Assembly (NCBI RefSeq): GCF_937616625.2
Contig: NC_065577.1
Span: 3,265,001 to 3,329,000, forward strand
Direction of reading: 5' to 3'
Source: Mercurialis annua
Lineage: Eukaryota; Streptophyta; Magnoliopsida; Malpighiales; Euphorbiaceae
Length of the DNA: 64,000 bases
How positions within the stretch are numbered: the stretch's first letter is position 1; each line of letters opens with the position of its first letter. Shown here in pieces: positions 1 to 10,993 of the stretch. The position numbers were made by a program, and so were the translations under genes. A model generated the notes under the pieces. It searched no databases. It had not been told where the DNA came from and worked only from the letters and a program-made list of their open reading frames with translations.

Positions 1-46
1 TCATAAATAACTTTATTATTTCACATCTGAAAATTCAAAAGAAACG

Positions 47-367
47 ATGAACTGGACAAGATTCTCGGCAATTACAATTCTGGTGGTTTTAGGAGTTGCT
101 GTTCTGGTCACATCAGTCGAAGCTCCAGGGGCCGGCCGCGGCGGAGGTGGAGGAGGAAGAAGTGGTGGCTGGCGTAGTAGAGGCGGAGGTGGAGGAGGAA
201 GAAGTGGTGGCTGGCGTAGTAGAGGCGGAGGTGCAGCAGGCGGTGGCCTTCTGTTTGGAATCGGTGCCCACGGTCATGGTGGCCACTCCGGTTCGATAAA
301 ATGGGGTGCAGCTGCTTCTAATTATGGATTTCCTTTATTGGCGGTCATCTTGTTGGGGGTGATTTAG
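47..367 (+). CDS. Small secreted Gly-rich protein A (cluster member, GSIKWG subfamily)
   Basis: 106 residues, one exon. Residues 1-26 form a signal peptide ending in VTSVEA. The middle is Gly-rich and contains two exact copies of a 14-residue unit (GGGGGGRSGGWRSR), encoded by a 42-bp direct duplication. Then come HGGHSGSIKWG and a hydrophobic C-terminus (LLAVILLGVI) that ends the protein. This layout fits an extracellular protein that is either GPI-anchored or held by a C-terminal membrane segment; that is inference. The SGSIKW motif and the hydrophobic tail recur in B, C and D, so they are the constrained parts. The leader before the ATG (TTTCACATCTGAAAATTC) matches those of B and C. The promoter lies outside the window. 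I do not recognise the family and can give no biochemical function. Confidence 0.72.
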   Translation: MNWTRFSAITILVVLGVAVLVTSVEAPGAGRGGGGGGRSGGWRSRGGGGGGRSGGWRSRGGGAAGGGLLFGIGAHGHGGHSGSIKWGAAASNYGFPLLAVILLGVI

Positions 368-503
368 GAAATTACTTAGATTATCATAGAACTGATTATC
401 CATTCTGTTCTACAATCTTGCATGTAGGTAGAGATCTTGAATTTATTTATCTTTTGATATTTCATTTTAATTGATGATTTTAAAATTTGTTTAGTTTTTA
501 TAT

Positions 504-731
504 GAGAGATGAGATTCTTATGTAGACTCAGTTTACCACGTCATCCGTGAACTAAACCTATCATATAATGACACGTCATTAAAATGATGTCAATCTTGTA
601 AATTCGTTTATTACTTATTTACACTTTGAATAGTAATATTACAAGACTGTCATCATTTTAATGACGTGTCATTATGTGATAGGATGAGTCCACGGATGAC
701 GTGGTGGACTGAGTCTACCTAAAAATTTCTC
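504..731. mobile_element. MULE-type MITE (228 bp)
   Basis: Terminal inverted repeats start GAGA and contain GTAGACTCAG, followed by CCACGTCATCCGTG. The element is flanked by a perfect 10-bp duplication GTTTTTATAT (494-503 and 732-741). No coding capacity. A diverged relative lies at 63393-63600. Confidence 0.8.
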
Positions 732-1277
732 GTTTTTATATTTCTATCGTTTTCGGTTAAAAAAAAAAAAAAACTGAAAATCTATAAAGTGGCTGTTAGT
801 TAAAGAAAAATCAAATATAAACAAATAGTATTTTTATAAAATTTATAAAAAAACAGTATTTTAAACTAAATCCCATAAAAATAATAATTATCAACACTTA
901 TTTATACTTATGATTTTTCCGAAATAAAATTTAATTAACTTCGTTTTTCCTTTTCGGTTATTTGTATTTTAATTTTTTATTTGAATCATCGGAAAAGTTA
1001 GAGAATGTATAATTAAATTTTAATGTTTTTTCAATATTAAAAATTAAATTCTAGAATTCTAAAAAATGGATTTTTCTAATTACGGGTTTTATTTATAAAT
1101 TCAATTAAAAATTGGAACAATTAAATTGATTGGAAAAATTTGGCTAAAACTGCAAAAAGATGTTGAAATTATGCTATTATATGAAAAAAAATAAAAATAA
1201 AATTGGATAAAATTCGAATGACCTATATAATTTTGAATTTATTTTAGTATTAGCCAAAAAAATAAACATACTTAATA
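732..1277. other. AT-rich intergenic DNA
   Basis: No ORF, RNA gene or bounded repeat seen; poly-A/T runs only. Confidence 0.6.
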
Positions 1278-1655
1278 GGCTTAATGTTCCAAAAAAACCT
1301 CGACTTTTTAGCTTCTTTTCAATTTCATTATGATGTTGTAAAATCACCGATTGTATCCAAATTCACACTTTTGAGTTTCAATTGTACCCAGTTTTGTAAA
1401 TTGGATTTTTTTCCATTAAAAAAAATTCAAAATATATTTTATAAATAAATTATTTGAACTCTTTTTCATCTGCAAAATTCAAAAATGAATGACTTATTTG
1501 AAACTTTTCCAATGAAAAAGAGGTCGATTTAATATTTGTGAGTATAATTGGAAGTGAATGGTGTGGATTCAGGCACAATTGATGATTTTACAATGTCATG
1601 GATGAAATTAAAATGGACTAAAAGTTTGAGATTTTTTGGAACGGTAACTTAGGAC
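1278..1655. mobile_element. MITE with ~90-bp imperfect TIRs
   Basis: The left end GGCTTAATGTTCC and the right end pair over about 90 bp. The flanks TACTTAATA (1269-1277) and TATTTAATA (1656-1664) are a 9-bp target duplication with one mismatch. The TIR resembles that of the element at 17611-17980. Confidence 0.65.
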
Positions 1656-1688
1656 TATTTAATATTGGTTAAAAACAATATTATTAAA

Positions 1689-2010
1689 GTTTGAATCGTC
1701 GATAATATTCAAAAATGTACTATAACGTTTCAAAAATGCCTACCCCAAAAAATTTATGATTTGTCGCTTAGGTGGCATGTCGGTGCGTGCTATATGACAA
1801 TATACTTTTGAACATTATTGAAAAAATTTAAATATTTGGATATTATATATGGAATTTTTGCTGAACGTTTGACCTTTTAAAGTCTAGTTTTTAGCAATGG
1901 CACACATCGGCATGCTAACACATCAGCACAAGTATGCTCAAGTTGGGAGTAAAACAGTTTTGAAACGTTATAATATATTTTTGGACATTATTGAGACGAT
2001 TGAATCAAAC
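1689..2010. mobile_element. Short TIR element (~320 bp)
   Basis: The left end GTTTGAATCGTC...ATAACGTTTCAAAA is inverted at the right end (TTTTGAAACGTTATAAT...GACGATTGAATCAAAC). I found no clean target duplication, so the ends are approximate. Confidence 0.5.
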
Positions 2011-2075
2011 ATTTACATATAATGGGGACTTTCTAAACGTTTGGCCTTTTTAGATTATTAGACATAATTTTTATG

Positions 2076-3243
2076 GAGTGAATGATCAAAAAACCCCCTG
2101 AACTTGGCACGAAATATCAAATAAGCCCAACCTCGCAAAAGTGGATCAAATTACCCCGGAACTATGCAAAAACGTATCAAATACCCCCTTCCCCACTCTC
2201 ACCTTAGAGAGTGAAAACACTCTCCGATTTTAAGTGGTTTGAGATGGTTAAAAGTATAAAACAGCCCTTAATATTAATTTTATTCACAAAAATTATATTT
2301 AATTATTTTTAAAAATATATTATTTTTTTATAATTTCAAAAGTTTAAAAACCTTATTAATTTCTAAATAAAAAAACAAGGACTATTTTTAACTTTAACCA
2401 CTTTAATTATTAAAAGTTGCCAAATTTCGTTTCCTCCATCTAATCTTCTTCTCCTTCAACAACAGCCTCCATCAATTTCATCCTTCTCCGTTTGCAGGGA
2501 CCGCCGCCGTAAGAACCGCCGTCCGCCGTTCTTCAGGGCAAATCCAGAACAGACCCGCATGGGTCTCTTCTTCGTTTGTGAAGAACAGACCCACATATGG
2601 GTCTGTTCTTCAAACAATTGAAGAACAGACCCATATGTGGTCTGTTCTTCATTTGTTTGAAGAACATACCCATATGTGGGTATGTTCTTCAAACAAATGA
2701 AGAACAGACCCACATGTGGTCTGTTCTTCATTTATTTGAAGAACAGGCCCATAGGGTATGTTCTTCTTCATGAAGAACTGACCCTACGGGTCTGTTCTTC
2801 AAACAAACAAAGAACAGACCCATGGGTCTGTTCTTCAAGGTGGTCAGGCGGCCGGGTTTTTCTTCCGGTGATGGTTAGTTGGCGGATGTGGTGGGTGATT
2901 AGAATTAGGGTGTTAATTTTTTAGGGTTTAATTAGATTTAATTTTGGTTAATTATGATTGATCAGAAGTGTAATTAGATAATTAGGAAAAAAGATAAAAA
3001 AAATCCTCAATTTTATATTAATTTGATGTTAAACTAAATAGAATTAATTAGTATTTTAATTAGAGTTAATTAGAGTTAATTATGATTAATTTTTACAATT
3101 TAATTATTTCACTCTCTTTTTTGGTTAAAAGGGTGAAACCGATCCGGTTTTACATAGTTGTGGGGTGATTTGATCCGGTTTTGCGAGGTTGGGCTTATTT
3201 GATACTTTGTGCCAAGTTCAGGGGGTAAATTGAACCTTCACTC
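2076..3243. mobile_element. Non-autonomous MULE with an internal palindrome array
   Basis: 1168 bp. TIRs of about 100 bp begin GAGTGAA and share CCCCCTGAACTTGGCAC and AATAAGCCCAACCTCGCAAAA. It is flanked by a perfect 10-bp duplication AATTTTTATG (2066-2075 and 3244-3253). It has no transposase. Its core is the palindrome array annotated separately. Confidence 0.82.
2546..2836. repeat. Tandem array of ~32-bp palindromes
   Basis: Seven or eight units built on GAAGAACAGACCC / GGGTCTGTTCTTC around a centre such as ATAT or CATG, spaced about 43 bp apart by short A/T spacers (AAACAAAT or its complement). Each unit is self-complementary. The open frames through the array are by-products of its periodicity. 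Confidence 0.85.
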
Positions 3244-3417
3244 AATTTTTATGCTATAAAAATAAGACTTCTAAAAATATCCTAAAATTATATTAAAAAA
3301 AAATAGGATTTATCACTTTATATGAAACAAAAAAAATTAAGAATTATCAAATATAATATAAATTACAATCATTATATTTTATATGTCACATGATATTATC
3401 TCATATAGTATAATTTT

Positions 3418-3697
3418 GGGTTAATTACATTAAAATCACCACCTTTGCACGAATTCTCAAAAACAACACGACCTTTAAAACACACCTTTCATTTACTTTC
3501 AAAAACAAAATTTTGCTGATTTGAACATCCAATCGGAGTGCCACGTGTCATGCCACGTCAGCGAAAATGCTACTAAAAATATGCCCATGTTGTTTTTGAA
3601 AATAAATGAAAGGTGGTGCCCAGAATTGCCACGTTTTAAAGGTAGTGTTATTTTTGCAATTTCGTGTAAAGCTGGTGATTTTATATGTAATTAACCC
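3418..3697. mobile_element. MULE-type MITE (280 bp)
   Basis: TIR GGGTTAATTACAT..AAAATCACCA at both ends, flanked by a perfect 9-bp duplication TATAATTTT (3409-3417 and 3698-3706). Non-coding. Confidence 0.82.
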
Positions 3698-4000
3698 TAT
3701 AATTTTTAAAGAGTGCCACTAAATTAACTTTTAAGCTATTAATATATGCTCGTTTATAATTTTTTTTTTTTAACCGCAAATCAAACTAATAATTTCACAC
3801 AAAGCCTCTTTAGTTTATGTTAGAATACTATTCAAAATTTAAAATGATAAATACCCTTACTAAAACTAAGGTTAGCTGCAGGTAAATTTACTATAAACAA
3901 ACATCCTCTCTAATTTTAGAATAAGCTTACTTTGCAAGTTAAACTATAATAGTTTCATTCATGTTGGTTTACAATAGTTTAGGCTTCATTAACCCTTTTT

Positions 4001-4480
4001 ACCCACTTTACATGTGTAGGTTTGAGTATAGAGTTAATGCCATAAAAATTCACGAATTTTATATGTTTTCTCATTTTAATCGCACAGTTTAAATTTTCTC
4101 ATTTTCATACACGAACTACCATTTTTTCTCAAATTCATGCACGGTACTGAGATATCACGACTCTATTGGTCTAATTCGCTGAGGTGGAGGTCATGTTATA
4201 CCAATGAATGAGTCAGTACAGTGCATGAATTTGAGAAAAAGTGCTAGTTTGTGCATAAAAATGAGAAAATTTAAACTGCGTGATTAAAATGAAAAAACAT
4301 GTAAAATTCGTGATTTTTTTTAACATTAATCCTTGAGCATATGAAATACCAGAAAAGAAGTTTGGTTCACATTACTATATCACAATTAATTTTTTTTTTA
4401 CCCACTTTAAATGTAAGGCTGAGCATATGAAATACCTAGAAAGAAGTTTGGTTCACATTGGTGTATATAACAATTTTTTT
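4001..4480. repeat. Tandem duplication split by a MITE
   Basis: A ~100-bp unit (ACCCACTTTA...GCATATGAAATACC...AGAAGTTTGGTTCACATT) occurs twice. Copy 2 is intact at 4400-4480. Copy 1 is interrupted at 4030 by the MITE 4031-4332 and resumes at 4342. Confidence 0.7.
4031..4332. mobile_element. MITE of the TTAATG-CATAAAAATTCAC family, copy 1
   Basis: TIR GAGTTAATGCCATAAAAATTC / ..CATTAATCC, with 9-bp flanks TTGAGTATA (4022-4030) and TTGAGCATA (4333-4341). Relatives: 5591-5898, 7047-7374 and 34528-34886. Confidence 0.72.
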
Positions 4481-5081
4481 CCTCGAAATTTTTTCACAAA
4501 TTAAAAAGTTGCCTTTAACATTTCAAAATAAATATATTTTAATAAAAAAAAAGACAATATTATTCCTTTCTATTAACATCTCATTGGTCACCATATATAA
4601 AAAAATATATTAATTAACACGTGAAATATATATAATAAATATATTTGACCACCCGTCCGTTGCCCTTCGACCACCGTCGGCCAGCGATTATTAACTGGTG
4701 ACCTACAATCAAAGGACCCGAGCCCATAATATATTAATAAAAATATATATATTTTAGTCCCACAATAATATGAACCCATGACCTATGGAACAACTATACA
4801 TTTACCATCAAAAACAAGGTTTTTATTGTTAGCTTTCACTATATAAAACATATGCACGCCCTTCAGTTGCATATGTTAAAATAGTAAGTATCCTGAAAAG
4901 TTATTACACGTTCTGAATGGAAAAAATAAGAAAAATATTTAAATTTTTTTTAACTCATATTAATGAATCATTGACTATGTGGTCACATTACATGGGTGCA
5001 ACAAAGTTTTATGATATGTTTATATGTTTGTCTTTTTCATGCAAATAACACTTCACTTTAATCTCATTTAATCTATATCCC

Positions 5082-5092
5082 TATATATATAA
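5082..5092 (+). promoter_or_regulatory. Putative TATA box of gene B
   Basis: TATATATATAA lies 110 bp upstream of the gene B ATG. The stretch after it (TCTCTTCGTATTA) aligns with the region before gene C (TCTCTTCATATTA at about 7730). Confidence 0.5.
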
Positions 5093-5201
5093 TCTCTTCG
5101 TATTATAATATATTACTCCTGTCTCACATTTAAGAGTTATTATTATAATAATACTCCTTCCATCAACTTTATTTCATATCTCATATTCAAAAAGAAAAAC
5201 G

Positions 5202-5444
5202 ATGACAAGATTCTCGGCAATTATAATTCTGGTGGTTTTAATTGGTGCTGTTCTGGTCACATCGGCCGAAGCTCGAGGGGGCGGCCACGGGGGAGGTGGA
5301 GGAGGAAGAAGTGGTGGTTGGGGTAGTGTAGGTGGAGGTGTAGGCGGTGGCCATGGTGGCCACTCCGGTTCGATAAAGTGGGGTGCGGCTGGTTCTAATT
5401 TTGGAGTTCCTATAATGATGGTCATCTTGTTTCTGGTGATTTAA
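5202..5444 (+). CDS. Small secreted Gly-rich protein B (GSIKWG subfamily)
   Basis: 80 residues, one exon. Signal peptide 1-24 (..VLVTSAEA), then a mature part of GGH, GGW and GGV repeats, HGGHSGSIKWGAAGSN, and a hydrophobic C-terminal stretch (PIMMVILFLVI). It is the shortest A-C member and lacks the 14-residue duplication of A. The start is fixed by alignment with A and C (MxxTRFS) and by the shared leader TTTATTTCATATCTCA. Surface-anchored or secreted location is inferred. Function unknown. Confidence 0.7.
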   Translation: MTRFSAIIILVVLIGAVLVTSAEARGGGHGGGGGGRSGGWGSVGGGVGGGHGGHSGSIKWGAAGSNFGVPIMMVILFLVI

Positions 5445-5590
5445 GGAATTAATTTAGTGTGTTTATGCACTTAGAATAATATAGATCGGACTTGTGAGTG
5501 TTCATTACGTGGGTTATTAGCAAAAACGGTATCAAAATTTTACAATATGAATTAAAATAATATCTGTTATTTAATTTGTGTTTCTTAGTA

Positions 5591-5898
5591 GGGTTAATGT
5601 TATAAAAATTTACCAACTTTATACGTTTTCTCATTTTAATCACGCAGTTTAAATTTTCTTATTTTCATGCACAAACTACCACTTTTTTTTTAAATTCATA
5701 CACAATGATGAGATGTCACGGCTCCATTGGTGCAATTTGCTGAGGTGGAGGTTATTTTACACCAATGAATGAGTGTCACCTCAGCACCGTGCATGAATTT
5801 GAGAAAAAATGATAGTTCGTGCATAAAAATGAAAAAATTTAAACTGCTTGATTAAAATGAGAAAACGTGTAAAGTTCGTGTTTTTTTTTACATAACCC
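5591..5898. mobile_element. MITE of the TTAATG family, copy 2
   Basis: 308 bp, with TIR GGGTTAATGTTATAAAAATT / ..ACATAACCC. Flanks TTCTTAGTA (5582-5590) and TTTTTAGTA (5899-5907). It lies 150 bp downstream of gene B. Confidence 0.75.
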
Positions 5899-6349
5899 TT
5901 TTTAGTACCGTAATTTTTAGTATTTATTTCATATCAGTTTTTGTTTTACAAATCCCGTCCAATTTTAAATGACGTGACAACCGGTATGTACTCACTTTAA
6001 AACAGTCATTTACATATAAAAGTGGCTGAAATTAGAAAAACAAATTGATCTAAATTAACTAATAGAAGACATGGTATCTAAAAGATACAACTTAATGAAT
6101 GGGTATCATTTTGATAATAAATATAAATGTTAGGTATCATTTTGGCTAATAGCCCTCATTCTGTTCTACAATCTTTCATGTAGGTAGAGATTTCGAGTTT
6201 AAATTGTTTGTTTAGCAGATCTTGAGTTTATTTAATCTTTTCATTTTTTTTAATTGATAATTTTATTTATTGAATATGTTTAATTTTATTTTTCTATCAT
6301 TTTAATTAGTAACTTTGTTAATTTTTTTCTCTAAAGAGATTTGAAATTA

Positions 6350-6930
6350 TTTGAGAATAATGATTGTTCGAGTTTGAACATTGAAAATATTTTCTCATCC
6401 ATTGTTATACCATTTAAAATAAAAATTAATATTAGTTGAAGAAATATCAATTTATTATCTTTTTAAATTGATAAATTTGAGTAATTTAGTGATAAATTTG
6501 AGTAATTTAGTGATAAATTATTAAATAAATCAAATCAATCTTTGAATTTCATGAGAAGGCATAGTCTAATTGAACGAAACCCAATTGATCAAATATAGTT
6601 TTTTTTTTTTGATGAATTGATCAAATATAGTTGGATAATTATATCCTAAGACAATTCTTTTTCTCCAATTTGTTTTCCCATTTCGTGGGAAAATATGGGT
6701 TTATTTCTCTTCGCACACAAAGTTGAAATAGCCATTTCCAAGTGGGAGGGTGGGAGTGCGAAAATGTTATGTTATCAATGAATTGTTCATCAAATGATTA
6801 TTGTGTACATTTATTGACTCTATAATCTATAATATATATATATTCAATTGAACATGTTGAACACTATCAATACTCCAATTTGAGCATTTGACGTTATAAT
6901 TCACATTCTTCAATTGAAAGTGGACGATTT
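6350..6930. repeat. Duplicated flanking block upstream of gene C
   Basis: Contains GATTGTTCGAGTTTGAA, TTTTCTCATCC, CACAAAGTTGAAATAGCC and CAATTGAAAGTGGA in that order. The same order, or part of it, recurs upstream of D (14270-14850), E (17360-17595) and F (21395-22050). A 21-bp tandem repeat (GATAAATTTGAGTAATTTA) sits at about 6470-6515. This is the footprint of segmental duplication of gene-plus-upstream units. Confidence 0.65.
6583..6632 (-). mobile_element. Micro-retroposon: 14-bp insert with 18-bp TSD
   Basis: AATTGATCAAATATAGTT occurs at 6583-6600 and 6615-6632 and brackets a 14-base insert (ten T, then GATG). On the minus strand this is CATC plus poly(A), as expected of a nearly complete 5' truncation during target-primed reverse transcription. 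Confidence 0.6.
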
Positions 6931-7046
6931 AAGTTTTAGATTAAAAAAATACAATTAAGTTATAGGAAGTATTTTAATTATAAAATTTTAATGAATTTTT
7001 TTAATAATACTTAAAAACAAAAATATCAGTATGAGTGATTTTTAAA

Positions 7047-7374
7047 GGGCTAATGTCATAAAAATTCACCAACTTTACATGTTTTCTCATTTTAATAACG
7101 TCGTTTAAAAATCGTCATTTTATACACGAACTATTAATTTTTCTCAAATTCATATACCATTCCAAATTCTGGTGAAAATTTCTGAGTTGGCAACCGAAGA
7201 GTGACTTGTCATAACAAATCATATAGTGACACGTCGTCAATTTTTGCCAGATTATTGAACGATGTATGGATTTGAGAAAAAATGTTAGTTGGTGTATAAA
7301 AATGACGATTTTTAAACGGTGTGATTAAAATGAGAAAAACGTGTAAAGTTGGTGAATTTTTATGGCATTACTCT
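7047..7374. mobile_element. MITE of the TTAATG family, copy 3
   Basis: TIRs GGGCTAATGTCATAAAAATT / ..TTATGGCATTACTC pair over about 80 bp. Flanks ATTTTTAAA and TTTTTTAAA give an imperfect 9-bp duplication. Confidence 0.68.
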
Positions 7375-7479
7375 TTTTTTAAAATACCAAATCTCGTTTA
7401 AGTAGTTTGATTTTATAAAAAAATTTATCGAAAACTGATTCTATATAATCAAATCGGAAGCAGTTATATTAGTTAAATT

Positions 7480-7517
7480 AATCTACACCATTCATTTTAT
7501 AATGAATGGTGTAGATT
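7480..7517. repeat. Perfect 17-bp hairpin
   Basis: AATCTACACCATTCATT, a 4-base loop, then its exact complement. Position and size suggest the fused ends of a decayed inverted-repeat element. Confidence 0.6.
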
Positions 7518-7841
7518 AGTGAATATGACTCATAATGTCCATTTAAATATGAGGGCATTCTAATTCCGATAAATATTATAGAGCGGAGGAAGTACTAAAT
7601 TTGTAATTATTTCTATTGAAAAAATGAAATGAAATTACGTGTTTTTATTTATTTCGTGGAAAGAACACTGACTCCACTTACGCGCCTCAATTTCATCACA
7701 TCCATATCCATAAATATGTAACTTTTTATCTCTTCATATTACATATCCTATTCCTATCTCATATTAAATCATTAAATATTAAATTAGTATAATTTTTCCT
7801 CCTTCAATCTTTATTTCATATCTCAAATTTTAAAAACACCG

Positions 7842-8171
7842 ATGAACCAGACAAGATTCTCATCAAGAAACGTCGCAATAATAATTCTGGTGGTTTTAAT
7901 AGTTGCTTTTCTGGTCGCATCAGCCGAGGCTCGAAGAGGCGGCGGCGGCGGAGGTAGAGGAGGTCGAGGTGGTGGTAGCAGCGCTAGAAATACTCCGGTA
8001 AGGGGTTTTACCCCTGCAGCCGGTAGAGGCGTAGGCGGTGGTCTTTTGGTCGGAGCCGGTGCCCGTGGTGCTGGTGGCCATCGTGGCCACTCCGGTTCGA
8101 TTAAATGGAGTCCGGCTGGTTTTAGTTTTGGATTTCCTTTAATGGCGGTCATTTTCTTGGTGGTGATTTGA
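7842..8171 (+). CDS. Small secreted Gly-rich protein C (GSIKW subfamily)
   Basis: 109 residues, one exon. Signal peptide 1-30 includes SSRNVAIIILVV, which ties the A-C subfamily to D-F (SARNVA or AARNVA). The mature part runs RRGGGGGG..RGGRGGG, then a non-Gly linker with RGFTPAAGRG, a second Gly/Ala-rich stretch, HRGHSGSIKWSP and a hydrophobic tail (FPLMAVIFLVVI). The usual G after SGSIKW is replaced by SP. Leader and upstream sequence are shared with B. Probably a wall- or membrane-associated secreted protein (inferred); function unknown. Confidence 0.7.
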   Translation: MNQTRFSSRNVAIIILVVLIVAFLVASAEARRGGGGGGRGGRGGGSSARNTPVRGFTPAAGRGVGGGLLVGAGARGAGGHRGHSGSIKWSPAGFSFGFPLMAVIFLVVI

Positions 8172-8213
8172 GGAAATAATGTGTGTTTATGTATATAGAA
8201 TATTAGAGATCTG

Positions 8214-8262
8214 AATGTTCATCTTTTTTTTTTTTTTTTGATAATATCTTAATGTTCATCTT
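8214..8262 (-). mobile_element. Micro-retroposon: 25-bp insert with 12-bp TSD
   Basis: AATGTTCATCTT at 8214-8225 and 8251-8262 brackets a run of 14 T followed by GATAATATCTT. On the minus strand it ends ..TATC plus poly(A), like the insert at 6601-6614. It lies in the 3' flank of gene C. Confidence 0.55.
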
Positions 8263-9094
8263 AATTTCTTGTAGATAGAGATCTTGAATTTATTTGATTT
8301 TTTGATAATTTATTTTAGTTGATAATTTTTATTTATTAAATATGTCTAATTTATGCTTTTCTGTTATTTAGTAAATCATTTGTTGATAAGTTGTAATTTT
8401 TCTACAGAGATTTGATAATATATATTTTTTTTTTAAACGGTCAAACATCTACATATCTCTAGTTTTTCTCTTTAAATTTTTTCTTTTTCATAGTATTGTA
8501 ATCATACTTTTGGTCTCCCTGTATTAATATATCTACCTTGGTTAACAAAAAAAAAATATTTTTTTTATCGAAAAATTGAGCATTGGATTAAAACTTAGAA
8601 GCCGAAGAAATGTCTCCGGTGATACAATGCCAAATGTGACTAGGAACATCCTCCATCATCACAGAAATATCCGAATGTTTAAAAATTTAAAAATTTAAAA
8701 TTATAAGAAAATTTATTAATGGTTAAAGAACTAAATTAGTATCTACTTACTTTTAAAAATTAGAAAGTCAAAAGGTTAAAAAAATAAAAATAGTATCCGG
8801 TAATTTTTAAAATTTTAGGGGGGCATTACCCCTTCATGTCTCCATGGAGATCCGCCTATAATTATCATGTTAACGAAATTTAAAATTCACATTCTTCTTA
8901 AGGCTCAATTATAATTTTTATGTTTTTAGAGAGGGGTGCGAATATTAGATTTCGTTAACATGAGAGTCATAATTAAGTCTTGAAAAATATAAAAGGATTT
9001 TAAGAATCTGGGTGAAAAATATGAAAGTCATTTTTGAGCCTTTTACCCGTTTAAAAATGAATCCGGCCTTGATAAAGCAGCTCATGAACACCCA
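8263..9094. other. Intergenic, weak inverted repeat only
   Basis: A loose inverted repeat around GTTAACGAAAT (about 8870) and ATTTCGTTAAC (about 8950) suggests a decayed MITE. No gene seen. Confidence 0.4.
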
Positions 9095-9358
9095 CAGGTG
9101 CAATTTTCACCCATATTCATTTACCCACCCATACCCACCCATTATATAAAAGGTATGTGTTATAAAAGGGTAGTTATATGTTAAATGGGTAGTAAATGGG
9201 TAAAACATTTCCTACCCATTAAAATAAGGGTTATAAAAGGGTTTGACATGGGTACCCATACTTTACCCATAATAATTTAATAGGCAAAATTAGTTGAATG
9301 ACACATGTCAATTTTAGAGTATTTGAATTTTTTTAGAATATCAAATAAATTTTAAATT

Positions 9359-10672
9359 GGCAAAACTCATGCGGAGGCCCCTGTAATTTACCGGTTTTGT
9401 TCGAGAGGTCCCTATCCGAAAGTTCGTCATGTCCGGACCCCTGTACTTGTCATAATCCTTATTTTAAGGCCCTTTAGTGGACGGAATTAGGCAAGTGTAG
9501 CACACTCTCGTTAAGTGAGAGTGTGCTGGAAAATTATTCTAATTTTTTAACTTTTTAATTCTTACAAATTATGTATAAAATACACACAAAATATAAGGAC
9601 TTCTAACTATAATTTACCAGTATCTTCTTCCTCTAAACCTTTAACTATTATAACTGCTTTTCTAACTCTGCAACCATAACATCGCTCAGAACTTCGAATA
9701 TCCAAGCAAAAATTAGTCTAATTTTATAATTTTTAATTCCTATAATTTCATGTGGCGGCGGCTTCACTCTTTTGCCGGGGGTATCCAAAACTCACTCAGA
9801 TCTGGCAATGTTCTCTTGAAAATAGACCCAAAACCTCCACCCATCAATCATCTGACCACCACCACCACCACCACCACTAACCTCACTTCTAAAACAAATA
9901 CAAATTAAAGAAAACCCAACCTTTTGTTTGGCAAGAAAGAAAAAAACCAAGAAATTATACAATGTTCAGTGTTCATAATTGGTTGAAATTGAATCGTATT
10001 TTTATGCGGGTATTCATATTTGCAGTTGATAAATAGAGGGTATCTAACCTTGTTTTTATTAGTAATACTGATGTTGAATTAAAAATTGGAGATCTGAAAG
10101 AAATGGGAAGTAAATGGAGGAAAGTTAAAATAGCTCTTGGTTTAAACATGTGTCTTTATATTATTGTTATGCTACTGATTTTCAGAAGTATATTAGACGA
10201 ACTATTCGAAGTTTGACAAACAAGTAAGCACTGCGGTTCCGACATGGGTTTGGCTCGGATTATTAGAACTTCGATGGATAGCTTCTTTAGAGAACTGGTA
10301 ATGAAGAACATTACATGACTGTCAGATTAATTGGAAGAAATTGGAAGAGACATAACGAAGAAGATGATGGAAAAAGGATACTTTTGTCCTCAAAGTTATT
10401 CGATTATACCATTTTTTTATTAAATTATAGTTTTATATAAAATAAATACTTAACTTGTGATGCCACGTGGGCATCAATAAATATGAAGAAATGCCGTGTC
10501 ACTTTTTTCCATTAATTAACGGAGAGTGGACTTCACTTTCCATTTTCCATCCACATAAGGGCTTTAAAATTGAATTATTGACAAGTACAGGGATTCAGAC
10601 GTGACAAACTTTAGAGAAGGGGCCTCTCGAACAAAACAGGTAAAGTACAGGGGTTTTTCCATGGGTTTTGCC
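9359..10672. mobile_element. Nested non-autonomous MULE (1.3 kb)
   Basis: TIRs start GGCAAAAC and share GTTTTGTTCGAGAGG and CCCTGTACTTGTCA. The flanks are a perfect 9-bp duplication TTTTAAATT (9350-9358 and 10673-10681). The interior has a CAC-repeat stretch near 9850 and GC-richer sequence unlike the surroundings, which could be captured host DNA; I could not identify it. Confidence 0.75.
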
Positions 10673-10716
10673 TTTTAAATTTTAAAATCAATATTCAAAA
10701 GTCATAAAGAACCAAA

Positions 10717-10993
10717 ATAATTTTTTTCAAAAAATAATTTTTTTTTTTCGAAAAATATTTTTATTTTCAGAAAAATATTTTTTTTCGAAAAATATTTTTA
10801 TTTTCAGAAAAATATTTTTTTTCGAAAAATATTTTTTTTCGGAAAATATTTTTTTCCCGGAAAATATTTTTTTTTTCGGAAAATACTTTTTTTTCGAAAA
10901 ATATTTTTTTCGGAATATATTTTTTTTCAGAAATTTATTTTTTTCGGAAAATATTATTTTCCAGAAAATACTTTTTTTTTTCGGAAACTACTT
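10717..10993. repeat. Degenerate T-rich minisatellite
   Basis: About a dozen 20-25 bp units of the form TTTTTTTCGGAAAATATT or TTTTCGAAAAATATT, inside the outer transposon. Confidence 0.75.

Noticed and set aside
2546..2836. CRISPR-like array
   Set aside because: Spacers are short, A/T-only and similar to each other, and the units are palindromes in a plant transposon.
2456..2924. Open frames on both strands through the palindrome array
   Set aside because: They follow the repeat period, contain only repeats of the same peptide words and lie inside a transposon core.
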